Shown here one piece after another: positions 11,564-23,460 of a DNA stretch of 64,000 nucleotides. The notes below the pieces were generated by a model that was given only the letters and a program-made list of their open reading frames with translations, searched no databases and was not told the origin of the DNA. The position numbers were made by a program, and so were the translations under genes. Origin of the DNA: Volvariella volvacea V23 (Eukaryota; Basidiomycota; Agaricomycetes; Agaricales; Pluteaceae); contig KB722736.1 in NCBI GenBank assembly GCA_000349905.1, positions 1,768,198-1,832,197 of the forward strand, in the 5' to 3' direction. Numbering within the stretch: the first letter of the stretch is position 1; each line of letters opens with the position of its first letter.

Positions 11564-14500
11564 ACTTTTATCTATGTCTACATACCCATATCTATCCTAT
11601 CCTTGCCCCACTTTTATCTCCATTTTTTTTTACCTCTACTTTTTTTTTACTGATACCCGCAGCGCGCAGCCGGAAGGACGCCCCGAATTGAAGTATAATC
11701 GCGATTCAAGCAGCAACTTGACCCTACCCCACTTTTTTTACCTCAACTTCGGGAATGCACAGCTTTCGAGTCAGGTCGCGCGTACGAGAAAAGGAGTGGT
11801 GCTGGTACATTTGCTTGCGCAGCACAGCATGGTAGTGGGTTGCATAAAAGGTACTCGCAGTTCGTTTTTTCCCTCTCCTCGCCCCTCCGTTCTTGTTTCT
11901 TTCATCTTCTACTGTTCTCATTACATCTTGTAATTAGCTCACGCTATTCACCCTCGCCGTACAGAGCACATATGCGCGCAACGCAACGCATCGACCACCC
12001 AAATCGCCTCGTACCTCATGGGACCAGCGCCCGGGTGGAGACTGGGGAACGGACAAATGCGACTAGCATCGGATCGCTTACGCTCGAAACCTGCAGGTCT
12101 CAAAATTGAAGGCAAGACTAAGCGGTGCCACGATACCAGAAGAGACGACCCGAAGAGCGATTGAAGCGAGACGATAAGGAGAACCAAGGGAACAATGAAA
12201 TCACGATCGCACTGCTATTGTGGTCCATCATTGATTTCTTGCCGTCTGTTCCTCTTTTTTGTTCTTTGAGGCTGGCCGCCCATGGATTATGATGACCGCA
12301 TTAAAAGAAGCGTGGGCAAGCAAATCTCATTCGTCATTAATACAGAACGTACGACAGCACAAAGAGAGGAGACCGCACATTTAATAATATCTCCTTCGTT
12401 CGTCCCACAGTATGGAGTATTCCAAATTTTGGCGAGTAGATATCACTGACTGTCAAATTATTGCTTAAATTCGAGGACAATAGCCACGACGACTATCCCT
12501 TCACGCACTTAGCATTCATCTCGGACTGTGGTATTGGACGCACGCTATCATGACCCGACCATTGCATAGGTTCCCTTATCATTTTATCGCAACAATCGCG
12601 GTCCGCCAGAGCTCTCTTCTCTGCATTCCATGCTCCGCGGGCACTCCACCACTACGATGCAAAGAAAGTTGAGAAGGCTACAAGGAAGCTAAGGAAAGAC
12701 GCGACAGTAGGGAAGGACAAGAGATTATGCAATCGACTTCGTTCAGTTTTCCTCCTACCCTTCTCCGTTCCTTCCTGTCTTTCTTCTCAATGATCTATTT
12801 TATCTCCTTTGTCGCCCACCCACTCCCCCTGCTCTCCATATCGGTTAGACCGCTGTTCTTTGCTTAGAAGTCGTACAAGCCAAGATAGCACAGCACCCAT
12901 AGCTCGATCTTGAGCTATACGCGGTGAGTAACCAATAAACGGATACAAGTGAAATAATTTACTAATCAAACTATCTCTTACGTGCACACCGCGGTGTTCT
13001 AGTTAAAGCTACCCTGAGCATCTCATCTACTCCGTCCGTGAATGTCCATGGCATACACCCATAAATCTTGTCGTATCAGCGGCAAAGCGTGATTGATATA
13101 ACCCCTCACTTACTTTCCATTAAACTTCCTCAAAGTCTTCATCATGTTCAATTCCAGACCAATTCGCGGCGTAGAAAACCAAGACACTACAATCAAGGCA
13201 AGAAAGCAGACGAAAAGTGGTTCGTATCGACCCGCACTCCAGGTCATACGCATTCAGCAGCGTAGATGATCCTAATAGCTTCAAGGGTGTTGTGTTATGC
13301 CTGAATGCTTAGCTTTCAGGAATGAAGGAATCGTAACGATCGTGAGTACCAGTCGTGTGCATACTCGCTCGAGATCATCGATGGCTTTTGTCAGGGTGCC
13401 ACAGGTTCGCGAAGGATGGGCGGGAGAGAGGCCGGAGCAGTCAGATGGGATGGAATAGAATTATCTGCGAGCAGATTGGAGAGTAAAACCGTGCCAGTAT
13501 TGGATTGACAAAGGACGCGAGACTCGGATGTGTTGATATTGCTGCCCGTCTTGACTTCACAAAGTATAGTATCGCCGGTAAGATACTGCTTGTGCCATCC
13601 ATAATCTGATATGACATAGAGTATACCACCAAGGATCATGACGGATTAGTTGTTCACAAGTTATGAAGATGCAACTACCCAACTTCATGTTGGTTCTACG
13701 TTGTTGTCGATCACTACACCTGAACAGGGTATAGTTGTTGACCTTTTTCGGGCTCGACCGTCACAAGACTTACAATATCCGAATCGACAAAAGAGCGTCG
13801 TGCATTAGCCTTTATCTCAGACAGCTAATGTATGCGACAGATGTTCACGAAAGTGGTCCACCATGCGCTGTCTATGAAAATTCTGAAGCTGATGCGGACG
13901 ACCTTCATATTTCGGTAGTGGACCACGATCATACATACTGGTTCTAGACCGAGATACCGAACAGGCATTCCTCCCATGGATCGACACTAGCTACATCCAT
14001 ATACAGACAGTATGTAAAAGGAATAGAATAATTGGAAGTGAGTTGACATCTATCATTGCTGTTGATCCGCTCCCGGAAACTGATGCCACTCATGTCGCAA
14101 ATGTACACCCTTGGTGTGTGTAGCGTCAATCATTGGGCAATAGGCCTGATCAATGAGTTGATCAACCTATTCAAACCCATCAGCGAAGATGTATGGAATA
14201 GTTGGGCGATCAAAGCTATTAAAATGAAACAAGGAGCATCTGTATCAATGCACCTGCAGTCCCGAGTCCACCAGGTACTTACGTTTTCGAAGTCTTCCAA
14301 TTACGACTGTGCGCCATTGTGCACTTAAAATACAAACGACGTCATGGCTCAACGGGCGTCTTTTGATATTGAGGTGCCTGCGAAGACATCAAACCTGTCA
14401 TCGCCACCATCAAGGAGCCAGTGAACGCAACATCGATATTTTCCCTTCTCTTTCACGCCTTTTCCTCCAAGGTACCCTTTCTAGGTAGGCGACATTAATG

Positions 14501-15281
14501 TCACAATCAAGGGGTGCTACCAATCCTTGTACCCCGTTATTCATTGGCGAGCAGCATCAATACGACCTTCATGTTATTTGGTCGCCGGTATGCGGAAGCT
14601 TTCTTACCCATCAATCTTCGCAGCAATGTCATTGGTCTTTTGTACGCCGAAAGATGGGCTGTATCTATAAACCACTGGTTTGAGAACGGCGTGATGAGCT
14701 TTGTAATAAGTTGCCGAGTAAGTCTTGATGATCTCTTTGCTTCTGGGATTACTGTGCCTATGCTGTCTGCGCAGCGCTCCTGCACGAGCTCGTCCCGAGT
14801 CAACATTATAATCAGTGCACATTGAGAAAATGAGAAGTCATCTTACGGGGAACGTGAAGCCTTTCGCATGCGTAAGCAGACCTCCCAGCCGGCTTCCGAT
14901 CGCCTTGAAGAATCCCGAGCATCAGATGCTCTTAGTACAGCGGAGTATGTGATGACAATAATCGCCACAATCGAAATGCAGAGAAGGTGAGTACAGAAGC
15001 GATGTGCGGTTGCCCTTGATGCACTTCTGGTTTTGGTGTTCGCTGCTGGAGAAATGCAACATAACCGAAATATCATCCAAATCGCATAGCCTCGAGTATC
15101 GGGGTTATCGTTTCTGCTCGACACGAAGTAGGATGTGGACATCCACCTCAAATTTTTCAAAAGTGAGTTCTACAACGCCATCGAGTCTTCCGCGCATTAT
15201 TTCTCCGACTTGTGGACAGTGGGAGTGCAGTGTTGAGTCCCAGTTCGCACAAACTACCACATTTGGCTAAGCGCCTGCGTC

Positions 15282-15360
15282 GTGGCTGTGGGAACCGCAA
15301 CCAACCTGTACTTCTCTCACTCAGTCAACTATTCGAGGAATGTGCGACCCGTAACAAAGG
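15282..15360 (+). repeat. dispersed repeat, copy C
   Basis: Begins GTGGCTGTGGGAACC and ends GCGACCCGTAACAAAGG, matching copy B. Similarity continues weakly for about 80 bp further (a shared CTGCGCT..GCGTC stretch). Confidence 0.6.
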
Positions 15361-16189
15361 GTACAGCCGAGCCTGCCTTCCTCCCATTATCATATTGTCC
15401 TATCACTGCTGCGCTGACGCGTCTGTGTTCATTTTTATACTTTCGAGCACGGGCATTTACTCGGCGGTTGACAACATCCTGAGGGTACCTGTGTAGATGC
15501 TCGTTGTTAGGTCCTCCAAAATTGATTATTGGAACTCCACAGAATGACCTAGAAACATCGAAGTGGTCGTCTCCACTCGAGACTTCTCTCATCCGACTTC
15601 TAATGCAGTTTAGCGTCTGCGCAACTTGATGTTCAAAGAGCGGCAAAAATAGATTGTCGTGCCCTCCACCAGGAAATAACACAGCTCCAACCACAGACCC
15701 ACATTCTCCAACATTCCACCCACTGATGTGAGTCTTTCCAAGTCCAAGTTCGAGATCAAAACCCCTATGCTGCGATCGTCGTCGCCAGGGCCAACGCAAA
15801 TCGTTCAGTGCTCTGCATATTCCGGGCTTGCTCTCCATCACATTCTCGCCGTTCGAGCTCTTGCACCTCTTTCTCCACCCAAGGTGCACGACAGACAACA
15901 CAGCGAGCGGCGACGGCAGACTCTTCTGCCCTTCCCCGAGTGGAGGCGCCAGCGCCCCGACCTGCCCGATTGACAGGTCCCGCTAAGCGTTGGGCGCTGA
16001 ACGGCAGACACACTCCCTGGCCCCTTTCTGTGTTGTTCTAGCCAGCATCCACCCATTCTGGTGGTCGGAGAACGCTACTTTCGTCGGACAAAGGCTATTG
16101 TTGACTGTATTCCGCAATAATAGCTATGCTGTCCGATTTTCCATTTCTTCGGACATTTGTCAATCTGCTTAGCAGATGAGGAAAAAACA

Positions 16190-17060
16190 GCCCATTTTGG
16201 GGTGGCGCAGATCAACCCGAAAACGATATGGCTCTGCGCTGGCCCTTCGGCTTCGGATAGGTTGCCATATGTCATCCTGTTGAGTTCAGTCCGAGCTGGG
16301 CGTTGAGGTTGATGTCAAGGCGAGGGCACAAGAACGATTCCCCGAGTGTCGGGTTTCTAATAAAATGAAGAACTTTTCGGTGAATATTGCGGGGCAAGTG
16401 CTATGAAGACGGCATCCTGTTTGAAGATCTGCAGGATTGACTCGGGGATTGATATTCTTAGAAATGCAGGGATAAGTGACACATTAAGCTTTAGTTGGCT
16501 AGCACAACGTGACTATACATGCCACGGTCGGGCAGCTGGAGGGCGGAAAGCGTAGGATCAAATCCTTGACAGCAGATGAGCGAAACGATAAAGCTGAGTA
16601 TGTGTCTTGGCACGCATGAATAGCCATGACCTATACTTGTCAATTAGCACAGGGATTGCTTGGGAGATTGCTTCAGATTCCACCGTGGAACCTGCAAGCT
16701 TGCAAAATTCAGGCCATACAGACGGAATACCCCTAGCACACTCTGAACGATAAAAGTATGCCAATATCGTACATCCAAAAGCGGCGGTCATGCTGTTATT
16801 TTTCATTTGTTGTGGAGAACTCGGAGAACAATCAAGGACGTAAACGAGATGGAAGAACACGAGGCTAGCGCAGTACGAAAGGTAATCGCCGTAAAGTTGA
16901 TGCTCGAGTTCCGTTTATGGTTCTGCTTTGTTCTCTATTTGGGGGTTCGAAGGTTCTGGATGTTTACCAGTTAGGGCATCTCTAAGCCTTGTTCCCGGGT
17001 AAAAGACATAGACCACGCCGTAACCACAATGCATATAGGACCGCTTTGATACAGTGTTTC
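16190..17060 (-). repeat. decayed duplicated block, copy 2
   Basis: Diverged copy of 7330-8060 with the same motif order and orientation. The minus strand includes a hydrophobic frame with the segment A-F-G-C-T-I-L-A-Y-F-Y, again suggesting a dead integral membrane protein gene of unknown family. Confidence 0.5.
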
Positions 17061-18960
17061 GCTATTGTCCTAAAGCTACGGGAATAATCAGACCATGTTC
17101 TGCAGAAGTCTAAACAGAACGTTCAATACACGGACAGCGGTTTTGAGGTGCTTGATTTGACGAGAAGAACAGTACAGCCCCCTGAGCGTTCGCTTGGCCC
17201 CCTTCATTCGGCTATCCCTAAATGAATCCTTCGCCATTAATTCGATAAGCGGGACCTACAAAACAGGCCAAATATAATTGAATGGAGGGCACACTTTCCT
17301 TTCGTAAGAGCATAGCGCATGTCATGGGTCTCCCTTGAAATAGGTGCGCTCCCACACACGACATCTTCAGCGCTACTGTGTGGGCTTGGCATGTTGCACT
17401 ATCCCCGAGAATACAGCTGTGCCATTTCGATGTAAACTGTGTAGACGGTTTACACCTCTGCCTTGCGTTTTGAATCTGCCACACTGACGCAACTGTCTCG
17501 CCTTTCTGTGCGCATTTTATTTGCAGGCACAGACAATAGAGACGAGACATGTGCTCGCGGCATCGAATACAAAATCTTAGCATGGAAGCCTTGTGTTAGC
17601 AATGCGGCGACAATCCAACCCCCTGCTTGCTGTGCTTGGGGGACTGCTACTTCCTACCAAGTTCAAACGCCTACTAGGATGGATCACCGAAGGGAAACGA
17701 TTCTATCTGGGGTCCATTGATGCATGTGGTCTCGTGGGTAGAACGCGGCCTGCTGACGCGCATGCGTCTTGTCACGGGCAATTTAGCGCTATCACACTCA
17801 CATGCAACTCAAGACCATTAATTAAACTAAACTCCGTGGTCAACGGCGCAACAAGTACATGCCATTCAGCATTTCTATGGCTACCTATGCCCTGCGTCAC
17901 GACATATGTTGGAGTTGATGCTTATAGACACGTTCACGCTTGGTTCTATTCTGTGCAGAGAACCTGGCGGTGCAAATGCCAAAACTGGATCCCACCTGCA
18001 ACTATTATATCATAACATGGATGGCCGACGTAGACGTCATTGCTATAATACGAGAGACAGCGCACTGGTATCAGTATTGCTACGCCAAATCCAGAGTGCT
18101 GTTAGCACTCGGCCATGCACTTCCTCTCGTGATATGATGCAATTCAACGAGCATCGGCTATCCATGCGTGAGCGCTCATCTGGAAATGAATGACTCTTAG
18201 TACAGAAAATAGTCCGGACCGGTAGAATGGACTGTGTATCTGGGCTGCATCCAATGACGTCTGTCCTGGGAAGGATTCCCTCAGTACAAGACTAATGGCT
18301 CGTCTAAGGAAGAATACGTGGTGTAGGTGTGAAGTACTTCGATGACCCAAGAAAGAGGCGTTGAGCTAATAAAGGAAGGAGCCTATCTTTGGTAGCCGCC
18401 ATGGTGGATGACCCTGTAGCTCAATCGGATGAATCGCGGAAGTGCTCGCTGAGCATTAAGTCATGCACCAGAGAGGAGCAATTCAGAGGTATGTGCGTGC
18501 ATGCACACACCGCGCAGCTGGGTATTACCACGCTGAATAAGACGAGCGAAGGATGACACCACTCATTTATCAGTGAAAAAACTTTTTGTCCTCCAAGTTT
18601 AGTGTGCTTCGACTTGTCTTGCCGGAGCTGCGATATGTAATTGGCATGCTAATGCAGCGCAGCAGTACTGAGGTGTCATGATCAAGGGCGTGATCCTAGA
18701 ATACAACCGTCGGCAGGGAGGGACGGGCCTTAGGGATGGTGCTAAGGGCATGGAATTCAAACCGATTGCCCGACGCCACTGTGAGGCCGGCTAATCTCGA
18801 TGTCAAAGTTTTTGCAAGAGTCCATCAGACGGACCTGATTATGGTGGGGACTTTGAACAGAATGAATGAGGAAAGGCAACAAATACGTCCTAACTCGAAC
18901 AAAGTCCCACCGATGTTTGTGCCCTGAATACACCGCCCCGACGGTGCACTGGCGGAGGCC

Positions 18961-18967
18961 TATAAAG
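18961..18967 (+). promoter_or_regulatory. TATA box of the 19041 gene
   Basis: TATAAAG, 80 bp upstream of the ATG, inside GGCCTATAAAGCC. The spacing suits a TATA-driven start with a short leader and argues that no upstream coding exon is missed. Confidence 0.6.
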
Positions 18968-19040
18968 CCATGGCCACTTCCTCGTCCCTCCCTCGCATTG
19001 CGTCGTTCCAATCATTGAATTCACAAAGAATTAGTTCGCC

Positions 19041-19724
19041 ATGTTCACCCCGTCCTCGCCATCTTGCTTTCCTGGGGGCTCGCCTCCATTCATCCCCCTT
19101 GCTCGCTCCTCTGGCAGGGGTTCCTCATCTCCAGGCAGCTATTCGCCAGCGGCCCTGAGCCCACCTCAGGCCCCCCGTCCCGGAATCATCCCGCTTCCAT
19201 CTCTTGGTCCAACCCACATTCACCCCAACATCGACGGCTCCAGAGGCGGCTCTCCCATCTCCGTCAACCTATCTCTCTCTCCTCCCTTTACCACAGTCAA
19301 GCTCGGAAACTCTCCATGCCCCGCACACCTGCTTGCCGAACCGGCCATCGAGCCGCACCTTCCCTCCATCGTCTTGACAATCTCCGAAGCAACCTTTCCT
19401 GGAGAATGGTCCCGAATCATCGTGCGGGCTGAGGACACATTCTGCCCCTATGTGACCATCGATGATGTCCTCAGGAGCCTCTTCTTCTCGCTTCACCGAC
19501 GCGCCTCTGGAGAAGACTACGCGCGCCTGCCCACTCGGTCCCAACAGCTCGTCGGGGATTCCTACAAGCAGAGATACAGGACCTACCACGACCGCGTGAT
19601 GTATGACGCGGAGAAGGCCTCGGGATTGAAGAGGGTTGACTGGTTGTTGGGAAGGACAAAGTTCTCTGGCTTGGACCAGGTTGCGGGTCATGAGCCCGAC
19701 GTCTGGAGAGTCAAGCTATCCTGA
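19041..19724 (+). CDS. DUF6699-like protein, intact, single exon
   Basis: 227 aa. The first 55 residues are rich in Ser, Pro and Gly and look disordered. The family domain follows: P-S-L-G-P-T-H-I around residue 52, F-P-G-E-W-S-R near 116, D-D-V-L-R-S-L near 137, then K-R-V-D-W-L-L-G-R-T-K-F-S-G-L and E-P-D-V-W-R-V at the C-terminus. It is closest to the gene at 8836 and the dead copies at 1-251 and 2541-3155. The coding sequence is clearly GC-richer than the AT-rich dead copies. No signal peptide or enzymatic motif is visible; function unknown. Confidence 0.87.
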   Translation: MFTPSSPSCFPGGSPPFIPLARSSGRGSSSPGSYSPAALSPPQAPRPGIIPLPSLGPTHIHPNIDGSRGGSPISVNLSLSPPFTTVKLGNSPCPAHLLAEPAIEPHLPSIVLTISEATFPGEWSRIIVRAEDTFCPYVTIDDVLRSLFFSLHRRASGEDYARLPTRSQQLVGDSYKQRYRTYHDRVMYDAEKASGLKRVDWLLGRTKFSGLDQVAGHEPDVWRVKLS

Positions 19725-20752
19725 CGTTAAGAACACTGCGCAGTGGTTCGTTGACATGGATATGCACCATTTTCTCATATGCTACGTCCATCGCCTGGTC
19801 AAACAACCGCCGAATGCTGCGGCGAAGTCTTTGCCACCAAGTTATCGGACAAGGGCCCTGGCCATCTCATAAACTATCGGCCCAATAAATCTATCAAATA
19901 TATCTGGCCGTATTTATTGCTGTAGTCTATCGACTCACAGTATCTGTTAGTATTTAGGTACGTAGTTCCTTTATCTCTGTTGTCCTATCTCTTTACATAC
20001 CTTTTGGGTTTTCTCTTCTTAGGTTGCCTCTATGTAGATTCAAACCGCTTCTATGCTATCTTGTTCGCCTGGTTTTTACGTACTTTCGACATTTGTTCTC
20101 CGTCTGGTTTTTCTATGCTATTTGTTTGGGATTTTGAATCGCGGTAGAACAAATACCCAGCACGCCTCTCATCCACTTGCATACTAACGTACACATGTCT
20201 CGTCTCTTCATCTCTTATTCTTTTTCCTCCTCTCTCGTTCTCGCAACCACGCATCTTTCAACAAAAAAGCATCACATGCATCCATCTGTTCATAGCTCAT
20301 CCCTGTCTCGTTTCCTTGTTTGTCCTTGTTCTCTGTTCGTTTCTCGGCTGCAGATAAAGCAGCAGGAACATTTTGATGCACCTGCTTTGCCTGTGGGCCT
20401 TCTTGTCTGTTGCGCTGGCTGCTACATATTACACATCATCATCGTACTGTGGTTCCTGAGATGCATCTTCCCGCACGGGATTATGTACAGGACTAGCCCT
20501 GGAATAAGATGATATACCAATTCATAGCACTGGAGTATGGTGGAGGCAGTGTGCAAAGACGGGTCTTTGATACATTCATCTCAACACGGTACCGATTGGT
20601 CAACACGATATTCATTGAGAAAAGTGAAGTGTGACAACACTCCACCCAAAAAGCACTCGATTCCAACAATAACTCAACAATGGTCCAATTAAGTACACCA
20701 AATATCAAATATCACGAATAAGTATAACCTTGTAAACCTGAACATGGGTCCA
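19725..20752. other. intergenic, convergent gene ends
   Basis: Lies between two DUF6699-like genes that point towards each other. T-rich plus-strand runs are 3' UTR-like. No gene seen. Confidence 0.5.
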
Positions 20753-21649
20753 TTAAGCTACAATCATCTTCATCACGTTAATGCCCTGGGGCATCCGAAC
20801 CAGCCCCCTAAACCAGATCTTCTTCCTCAAAAAGTCGACCCTCTTCACGCCCTGGCTCTTCTGCACCAACTCCAGTTGAGGAAGCAGCGCGCATCGCCTC
20901 TCGTAAGCCTTGGCCACCCTCCTTTGTGCTTCATCCGACAACCGCTTCCAATCATCTTGAGTGACTTGTGAATGCAACGAGCGGTGAACGACGAGCAGGA
21001 CATCATACAGCCTGATGGGCTGCGCTTGAGCCCCCGCGTCCAACACAATCGGCCACTCGGGAATCAAATCACACACAATCTCCAGCCGTGTGATCGGTGG
21101 GTGTGTCGCGGGCTGCGAGAGCTCTTCCCACCCAAGCGCAACCTGCTGCCCCATCCCCAGAAACCTCATCGGGGCGAAATTGGGGTACGAGAGGTTGAAG
21201 AGAAAGTCCGATCGGGGGGCCTCGCCGTTCAACCAGGGATTGACGACATACATCTGGTTCGCGGGGTAGAACCAGGGGTTTACGCCGGGCCACATGGGCG
21301 CTGGGTTCTGGAAGGGGACGTAGGTCGTGGCGCCGTGCGAGTTGCTGCGTGGTCGGCCGAGCGGTGGGACTTCTAGGGAAGCTGGGTGGAAGGGGGACGG
21401 TGGTGTGCCATTCCAGGAAGGACGACGAGTATGGACGGGGATATAAGCGGGAATGTACCCGTCGGGAGCAGCTGGAAGTGTTGCACTGGGACGATTGGGG
21501 GTTCCAGGGAGAGAGCTCACTGGAGTCCAAGGTGAACCTTGGATAGGAATTGCAGGAATAAAAGGTGACCGTTGCGAAGTGGGGTACGGGACACCGAAGG
21601 GAGTTGGGTATGAGTCCGCTGACGGGACGTAGACGAATGGACCAGACAT
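20753..21649 (-). CDS. DUF6699-like protein, intact, single exon
   Basis: 298 aa. Residues 1-120 are Pro/Ser/Tyr-rich low-complexity sequence with repeated P-x-P and Y-P motifs. The domain starts near residue 140 and includes L-G-W-E-E-L-S, the I-P-E-W-P-I-V-L-D strand, L-Y-D-V-L-L-V-V-H-R-S-L-H, and the end motif K-R-V-D-F-L-R-K-K-I-W-F-R-G-L. The longer Pro-rich N-terminus separates it from the 8836/19041 subgroup and makes it more like the gene at 36403. No signal peptide and no known function. Convergent with the gene at 19041. Confidence 0.87.
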   Translation of the reverse strand: MSGPFVYVPSADSYPTPFGVPYPTSQRSPFIPAIPIQGSPWTPVSSLPGTPNRPSATLPAAPDGYIPAYIPVHTRRPSWNGTPPSPFHPASLEVPPLGRPRSNSHGATTYVPFQNPAPMWPGVNPWFYPANQMYVVNPWLNGEAPRSDFLFNLSYPNFAPMRFLGMGQQVALGWEELSQPATHPPITRLEIVCDLIPEWPIVLDAGAQAQPIRLYDVLLVVHRSLHSQVTQDDWKRLSDEAQRRVAKAYERRCALLPQLELVQKSQGVKRVDFLRKKIWFRGLVRMPQGINVMKMIVA

Positions 21650-22319
21650 GGCAACGGGGCAACTGTATGCTTGGGTTATGGAGGGAAGAAAGAAGGAAAA
21701 GTTACAATGGGCCTCCAGAATCGAGAGAGGCAGAAAATATACATTGCGCGGGAAGCGTCCTATCTGCAGATGTACTCAATTAGCTCCTTGCCACAGATCG
21801 GTCCCTAGGGTAGGCGTTGACTATAGATGGCTGTGCAGGGCTTGCGTAGCCCAGAACCCTGAGGTGCTGTGTACTTCCCGGAAGCTTCGAGAGGTATTGC
21901 CGATCTTGACGACGAGGCTCTCAAAATGACAACGATTGAACGGTGCTTGTAGATGGAAGCGGAGGGCGTTGAGGGAGACGGGACTGGGTTTAGAAATCTT
22001 TTGTTACCGACAACCTCGCAACATTTGATTAAGGATATTCCCAGGAACCATTTGCCTTATCGGGTGGTCAATGTGGTTTCCACCCCCTCGGGTGCTATCT
22101 AAGGGATTCTGGACATGGCCAGCTCAAGTGGCACCAACTGACTATGAATGAGTCTTTGCATCATGCGTGAGATGCAACGGAATGGGGTATATAGAAACTG
22201 CCTTACCGATGCTACTGACGGGTGATAGCCTGAGGCAGAACAGAATGATCACTCGTAAAGTCCGCTGTTTATCCGGTGGCGGGCACTGGTCATTTGTGGC
22301 TCTACTACAAGGCGTAGTG
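21650..22319. other. intergenic region
   Basis: Upstream region of the minus-strand gene at 20753-21649 and downstream of the Naa10-like locus. No gene or repeat recognised. Confidence 0.5.
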
Positions 22320-23117
22320 TTACGCAATACCAGTTGCATCCGATCCTTTCTTCGACCGCAAGTCCAATCGTATGAACAATGCATCCTCACCGTCGTCATC
22401 TATAATGTATTATTGATGGTCCAGAAAGCATAGAAAATGGCACTCACAATAGTTCTTCTCCACGTTTGCGACTTCGAATCCTAGTGAGTCTCGATAAAGA
22501 CCAATAGTAGCCTTGTTCAATCTCCGTACGTGAAGGGACACGTATTTCGTTCGGTATACGCTTACCATAGCCTGTTCTGCGGTAATGGTGAGAATTGCAG
22601 ACAGTTTGGATGTTAATGAACATACGGGATCGTTCCATGAGCATTTTTGCCATACCCAACCGACGATACGATCGCAGCACGGATATATCCTTTCCACCTC
22701 GCTGCGATGCTTCATCGTTGCATATACTCGTCAACCACGATGAATCAAGTAAAAGTTCGTACGAGACATACATTTTAGCCAAAACGTATCCCACTACCCG
22801 CCCTTTGTGACCCTCCGCGACAAACGATATCTGAGGCCAGGACATTGCATTGTAGATCCCTACAGACGGCATGTAAAATGTGTAAGTTCATCGAGCATGT
22901 AGTCGGTATCCACTAACAGAATTTGAGGGAGTAGTTTTCGGGCAGATTCTGAAGGTTTGCCGCTTGCATTTGCATCAAATCCTTGACCTGCGTGCCCTAC
23001 TGATTAGCCCGTGATGAATCGACTTGACCTCCCATGGATCTCCACCTGCTGCTCATCAGAAACGAAGCGTATATGCTAGCATATAGCCCGCACATACCTG
23101 GCAGTGCGAATGTTCAT
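22320..23117 (-). CDS. N-alpha-acetyltransferase Naa10-like, possibly decaying
   Basis: Exons pieced together on the minus strand match the catalytic subunit of the NatA complex, which acetylates protein N-termini on the ribosome using acetyl-CoA. Visible conserved parts: start M-N-I-R-T-A-R, N-L-Q-N-L-P-E-N-Y, S-W-P-Q-I-S-F-V-A-E, K-G-R-V-V-G-Y-V-L-A-K-M, the acetyl-CoA loop R-R-L-G-M-A, K-Y-V-S-L-H-V-R, and Y-D-D-G-E-D-A. Three introns splice in frame with canonical signals. At two junctions (after M-N-I-R-T-A-R and after L-A-K-M) the natural GTATGT donors do not keep frame with the next exon. The usual H-G-H-I-T-S stretch is replaced by G-G-K-D-I-S. Either weak alternative donors are used, or this is a paralogue or pseudogene with small indels. 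Outer limits are firm; internal boundaries are not. Confidence 0.6.
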
Positions 23118-23413
23118 GGTCGTAGGGAGCGGGGCTGGCACCCTAACAAAGACAAACAAGGACCCTCATTGGCGCCCACATCCGGCGCCACATCCAGTTC
23201 GAGCCACTACAAAGTTAGCCCAACCGAAACCTTGCAGCGTGCGAGCACCGAAGTACGCGATCCCAAAGTCAGCAGGGGGTCCTATAGTTAGACCGAATGT
23301 CTTAATCCTAGTGCAGCTCATCTGACATCCCGAAAGTCCCGGCAGCACTCAAAGTTCCGCAAATCGTGCTGCAGGCGCATCAGGAAATGTCTCACACTAG
23401 GCCAAGTCGGGGG

Positions 23414-23420
23414 TATAAAG
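23414..23420 (+). promoter_or_regulatory. TATA box of the O-methyltransferase gene
   Basis: TATAAAG, 47 bp before the ATG at 23461. This leaves room for only a very short leader. Confidence 0.6.
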
Positions 23421-23460
23421 GTATCAGTCTTACACAGAATCTTGACCAGACTTGCTCGAC

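Larger units (their letters stand above)
9457..18960. other. gene-poor stretch with relics and an N gap
   Basis: No intact gene recognised. It contains the third dispersed repeat copy (15282), the second decayed block (16190-17060) and the gap at 11464-11563. Around 14514-14990 the plus strand has a coding-looking frame (segment R-Y-A-E-A-F-L-P-I-N, then W-A-V-S-I-N-H-W-F-E-N-G) ending at a plausible GTAAGT donor, possibly a relic of an unrecognised gene. A tRNA A-box-like string near 18416 has no matching B box. Confidence 0.5.

Noticed and set aside
18405..18490. tRNA-like A-box string TAGCTCAATCGG
   Set aside because: No B box (GTTCRANNC) at tRNA distance and no acceptor stem.
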